DNA of 24,141 nucleotides from a virus: the IMG/VR virus record IMGVR_UViG_3300025886_000156, positions 1 through 24,141 of that record, one strand, 5' to 3'. Shown here in pieces: positions 21,851 through 24,141 of the stretch. Under the pieces are notes generated by a model. The model worked only from the letters and a program-made list of their open reading frames with translations, did no database searches and had not been told where the DNA came from. Position numbers and translations under genes: made by a program. Numbering within the stretch: position 1 is the stretch's first letter; each line of letters opens with the position of its first letter.

Positions 21851-22492
21851 ATGGTAGGACAAGTAGTCGGCGGATTAACCAGCATAGCTAGTGGTATAAT
21901 CGGCAGCGGAAAAAGAAAACGAGAAGCTAGAGCAGCAGCAGCTGACTTAGCTAAAAGAAAAAGTCAATATGAAATGTTAGATACATCTAACGTGTACCAA
22001 AACATGGAGAATACCATGGAAGACTTAACCGTTAACCAAGGAGCAGCTCAGTTCCAAGCAGAACAAGAACAGCAAGGGCTTTCTAATATAATGGGCAATA
22101 TGCAAGGAGCAGCTGGAGGATCTGGCATTGCGGCATTAGCTCAATCATTAGCTGGCCAGCAATCTCAAAACTTAAGACGTGCGTCAGTAGATATTGGTAA
22201 ACAAGAGCAATCTAATCAAATGGCTGAACGAACCCAAGCGGGTAACCTTCAGTTGTATGAAAGAAAAGGAGAGCTAATTTCAAGAGATGCTGAAAAAGAT
22301 AAAGTGTCAACCTTAATGGGTATGGCTCAACAAAGATCTGCAGCGGCAAATCAAGCAAGACAAGATGCAACAAATGCTATTGTTGGTGGAATTGGATCCA
22401 CAGTAGGTGGTGTTGCTTCTGCTCTAAGTGGTACACCATCTATGGGTGGAGCCGGAGGAGGGTTTATGCCGAATATGATGGGCAACGGGTAA
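21851..22492 (+). CDS. Gly/Ala-rich internal virion (ejection) protein
   Basis: This 213-aa protein starts with a glycine-patterned hydrophobic stretch (MVGQVVGGLTSIASGIIGSG) followed by a basic turn (KRKREARAAAADLAKRK). A long Gln/Ala/Met-rich helical centre follows (residues about 45-165), with the conserved VNQGAAQFQAEQEQQGLSNI, MGNMQGAAGGSGIAALAQSL and ERKGELISRDAEKDKVSTLM. A second glycine-patterned hydrophobic stretch lies at about 175-195 (AIVGGIGSTVGGVASALSG) and the tail is Gly/Met-rich. This layout is typical of small internal proteins in marine podoviruses, comparable in role to T7 gp14, which enters the host membrane during DNA ejection. The assignment is by composition and recalled motifs. 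Confidence 0.7.
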   Translation: MVGQVVGGLTSIASGIIGSGKRKREARAAAADLAKRKSQYEMLDTSNVYQNMENTMEDLTVNQGAAQFQAEQEQQGLSNIMGNMQGAAGGSGIAALAQSLAGQQSQNLRRASVDIGKQEQSNQMAERTQAGNLQLYERKGELISRDAEKDKVSTLMGMAQQRSAAANQARQDATNAIVGGIGSTVGGVASALSGTPSMGGAGGGFMPNMMGNG

Positions 22493-22509
22493 TTAATAAA
22501 ATATAAATT

Positions 22510-23916
22510 ATGAATCAACAGTTAGTAAAAGGAGCCGCTTTAATCGGGCAAAGCAATAGATCCACTTGGAATCAAGCTTTTCAAAAAAACCTAAATGCAT
22601 CTTTAGCAGAAGGAGCTAAAAGACAAATGGTCCGTAAAGCTGAGAAAGCTAGAGCTAATGCTAAAACGGCTGGGTATATAGAAAGTTTAAATTCTAATGT
22701 AGATACTACTAGCTTATCCAGTTCCCAGCAGCAAGCTGTTTCAAATTATCTTACCGATCAGAAAATGCTATACGCAGACGCTGCTAGGAGAATATCTAAA
22801 CTAGACCCAACCCACCCAGAGTACATGGCTGTTCGTGACGAGATGAACGCCGTGCAAATGAATTTTACAAATTTAGCAGGTTCGTTAAATCAATATAAAG
22901 AAGACAAAGGCAATTATCTAGAAGATTTTGATAACAGCTTGCTTTCTGCTGGCAACAAAACTAGCACTTATGTGGAGGCTTCTAAAATTTATACTGACGA
23001 AGGATTTGTTGGGATTGGAGATGGTGGCGTGTTAAATTTCTGGAATGACACTAAAGGAGAATACAAAAAATACCAGGATATAGACAAGCCTTTCTTAAAA
23101 GACACAAAATCAGCGGATGGCATACTTCAACTCAATGAGCAATTATACAACTCAGGGAAGGAATTAAATGGCACCAGAAGAAATATGGTGCGTCAAAAAT
23201 TAAATAACATGATTAGTTCAGGAGGTAGAGATACTTTATTGTCCCTAGCTTCTGATGATTTTATAATAGAAGGTGGATTAGGCTTACAAGATCCTACCTT
23301 ATTCGAAAAAGAAAACGAGGCATTCCTTAAGGAAGCTGTGCTGGACGGCTATATGAACGTGTTAGAGGATTCCGCGTCACAAGGAGCTATTGACAATAGA
23401 CCTAAAGTCTCAGGAGGCGGCAGGGGAGCTGGCGGTAGAAAAACTTTACAAGAAGAAATACCTGTTGTTAATGATGCTTTTGCTTTTTCTCAAATGAGCA
23501 CTAATGTTGCTCCTGGAGACAGAGAAGCTAAAACTAGATTACTTGTTCAAGAGATAAATGCAATAGACCCTACTAAGGCAGGTAACTATTATTCTAGGGG
23601 GGATTTTTACAACATGTGGCTTGACGGCGTAGGAGAGGAGGACAGCAATGAAGCTCGAGGGGTTTTTGTTAATACCTATGGAGATTCTCAGATATTCCTG
23701 TTTAATGAAAAAGACCCTGAACGATCTATGCCTATTAAGATGAATACTGATAACCCTCAGGATTTGTATGAGTTTTATTTAAAGAATTCTAATCTTAATA
23801 CTAGAGCGCAGAATTACCACATCGGGCAATACGACGGTTATAAAAACCAATCTTCAAAACAAAACACCAATCAAAAAAATAATACCGAAAGCTCGGGGTC
23901 ATACGATAATCTATAA
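22510..23916 (+). CDS. putative internal virion protein
   Basis: This 468-aa protein has a helical, Gln/Ala/Lys-rich N-terminal half (LVKGAALIGQSNRSTWNQAF, KRQMVRKAEKARANAKTAGY, YADAARRISKLDPTHPEYMA). The C-terminal half is more mixed, with a Gly-rich linker at about 298-312 (KVSGGGRGAGGRKTLQEE) and a Ser/Asn/Gln-rich tail (KNQSSKQNTNQKNNTESSGS). It lacks signal peptide and membrane segments. Its place between the Gly/Ala-rich internal protein and the repeat-bearing gene at the right edge fits a set of two or three proteins ejected with the DNA, as in T7-like and crAss-like phages. No enzymatic motif is recognised. Confidence 0.62.
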   Translation: MNQQLVKGAALIGQSNRSTWNQAFQKNLNASLAEGAKRQMVRKAEKARANAKTAGYIESLNSNVDTTSLSSSQQQAVSNYLTDQKMLYADAARRISKLDPTHPEYMAVRDEMNAVQMNFTNLAGSLNQYKEDKGNYLEDFDNSLLSAGNKTSTYVEASKIYTDEGFVGIGDGGVLNFWNDTKGEYKKYQDIDKPFLKDTKSADGILQLNEQLYNSGKELNGTRRNMVRQKLNNMISSGGRDTLLSLASDDFIIEGGLGLQDPTLFEKENEAFLKEAVLDGYMNVLEDSASQGAIDNRPKVSGGGRGAGGRKTLQEEIPVVNDAFAFSQMSTNVAPGDREAKTRLLVQEINAIDPTKAGNYYSRGDFYNMWLDGVGEEDSNEARGVFVNTYGDSQIFLFNEKDPERSMPIKMNTDNPQDLYEFYLKNSNLNTRAQNYHIGQYDGYKNQSSKQNTNQKNNTESSGSYDNL

Positions 23917-23920
23917 CTAA

Positions 23921-24141
23921 ATGGAGGAATTATATAATCAATTAAATAAAGACGGTAAATACACAAAAACATTTGAAGAGTTTCAAGTGCAATTTGGTAC
24001 CCCTGAAAAATCTGAAAAATTATACTCAGCCTTAAATCAAGCTGGAGACTATACAAAGTCATTTGATGATTTCAAAGTGCAATTTAACGTACTCCCCGAA
24101 GGAGTTATAGAACTCACTGACGAGCAAGTGGGAAAGACAAA
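23921..24141 (+). CDS. repeat-bearing large virion protein, 3' end outside window
   Basis: An open frame starts at ATG 23921, 4 bp after the previous stop, and runs off the right edge (73 codons visible). It opens with two copies of a 22-residue motif 30 residues apart, LYNQLNKDGKYTKTFEEFQV-QF and LYSALNQAGDYTKSFDDFKV-QF, followed by EGVIELTDEQVGKT. Repeats of this LYxxLxxxGxYTKxFxxFxxQF kind occur at the start of very large internal virion proteins of marine phages as I recall them. The position after two putative internal proteins supports that. The function of the repeat is unknown; packaging or docking into the head is a guess. Confidence 0.68.
   Translation, partial: MEELYNQLNKDGKYTKTFEEFQVQFGTPEKSEKLYSALNQAGDYTKSFDDFKVQFNVLPEGVIELTDEQVGKT
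23930..24085 (+). repeat. two LYxxLxxxGxYTKxFxxFxxQF motifs
   Basis: Copies lie at 23930-23995 and 24020-24085, a 90-bp period. Conserved residues are L-Y, L-N, G-x-Y-T-K, F-[ED]-[ED]-F and V-Q-F. More copies may lie beyond the edge or have decayed. Confidence 0.75.

Noticed and set aside
1-24141. tRNA genes, CRISPR arrays, insertion sequences, integrase or attachment sites
   Set aside because: All spacers are short (under 90 bp) and hold no cloverleaf, direct-repeat array or recombinase gene; nothing suggests a prophage boundary.

Overview
The window is a block of late genes from a lytic-type tailed dsDNA phage. All genes are on the + strand and packed almost end to end. The DNA is AT-rich. 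Most start codons follow A/T-rich leaders such as AAATAAAAAT-ATG, with no clear Shine-Dalgarno sequence, which is the usual pattern for Bacteroidetes hosts. The protein families (TerL, portal, capsid, 'MNKDLDERL' tail protein, Gly/Ala-rich internal protein) resemble those of marine flavophages and, more distantly, crAss-like phages. No tape measure, sheath or long-tail tube genes are seen, and putative internal virion proteins are present. A short-tailed, podovirus-like particle is therefore the best inference, but it is not proven.

Layout. (1) 2-1622: the 3' part of a Lys/Ala-rich basic protein gene that enters from the left edge, a TTG-started holin-like gene, a small 'spike base'-like protein, and a 175-aa protein that is a stand-alone copy of an adhesin-type module. 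(2) 1691-2948: a small coiled-coil protein, a small conserved unknown protein, a double GroES-like co-chaperonin, and a helical protein in the small-terminase position. (3) 2948-10228: large terminase, portal, scaffold and major capsid protein, closed by a strong stem-loop terminator. (4) 10316-12872: a conserved head-associated unknown followed by two connector/ring-like proteins. (5) 12876-21819: a giant 2169-aa tail protein, a 684-aa fibre-like protein and a small conserved virion protein. (6) 21851-24141: putative ejection proteins, the last running off the right edge.

How the parts fit. The co-chaperonin probably helps fold the capsid protein. The terminase packages DNA through the portal into a scaffold-built head. 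The connector proteins and the giant protein close the head and build the short tail. The 684-aa and 175-aa proteins probably carry host-recognition surfaces, and the Gly/Ala-rich and repeat-bearing proteins are likely ejected with the DNA. The holin-like protein would end the cycle; no endolysin is recognisable in the window.

The most notable points are these. One roughly 155-165-residue module is used twice, about 20 kb apart, once alone and once as the C-terminus of the 684-aa protein. The giant tail protein carries a duplicated Cys-containing domain plus a six Asp-box propeller-like domain at its C-terminus. Codon choice shifts inside the terminase gene. Two long RNA hairpins flank the gene after the capsid gene. 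Tandem 'LYxxLxxxGxYTKxFxxFxxQF' repeats start the truncated last gene.
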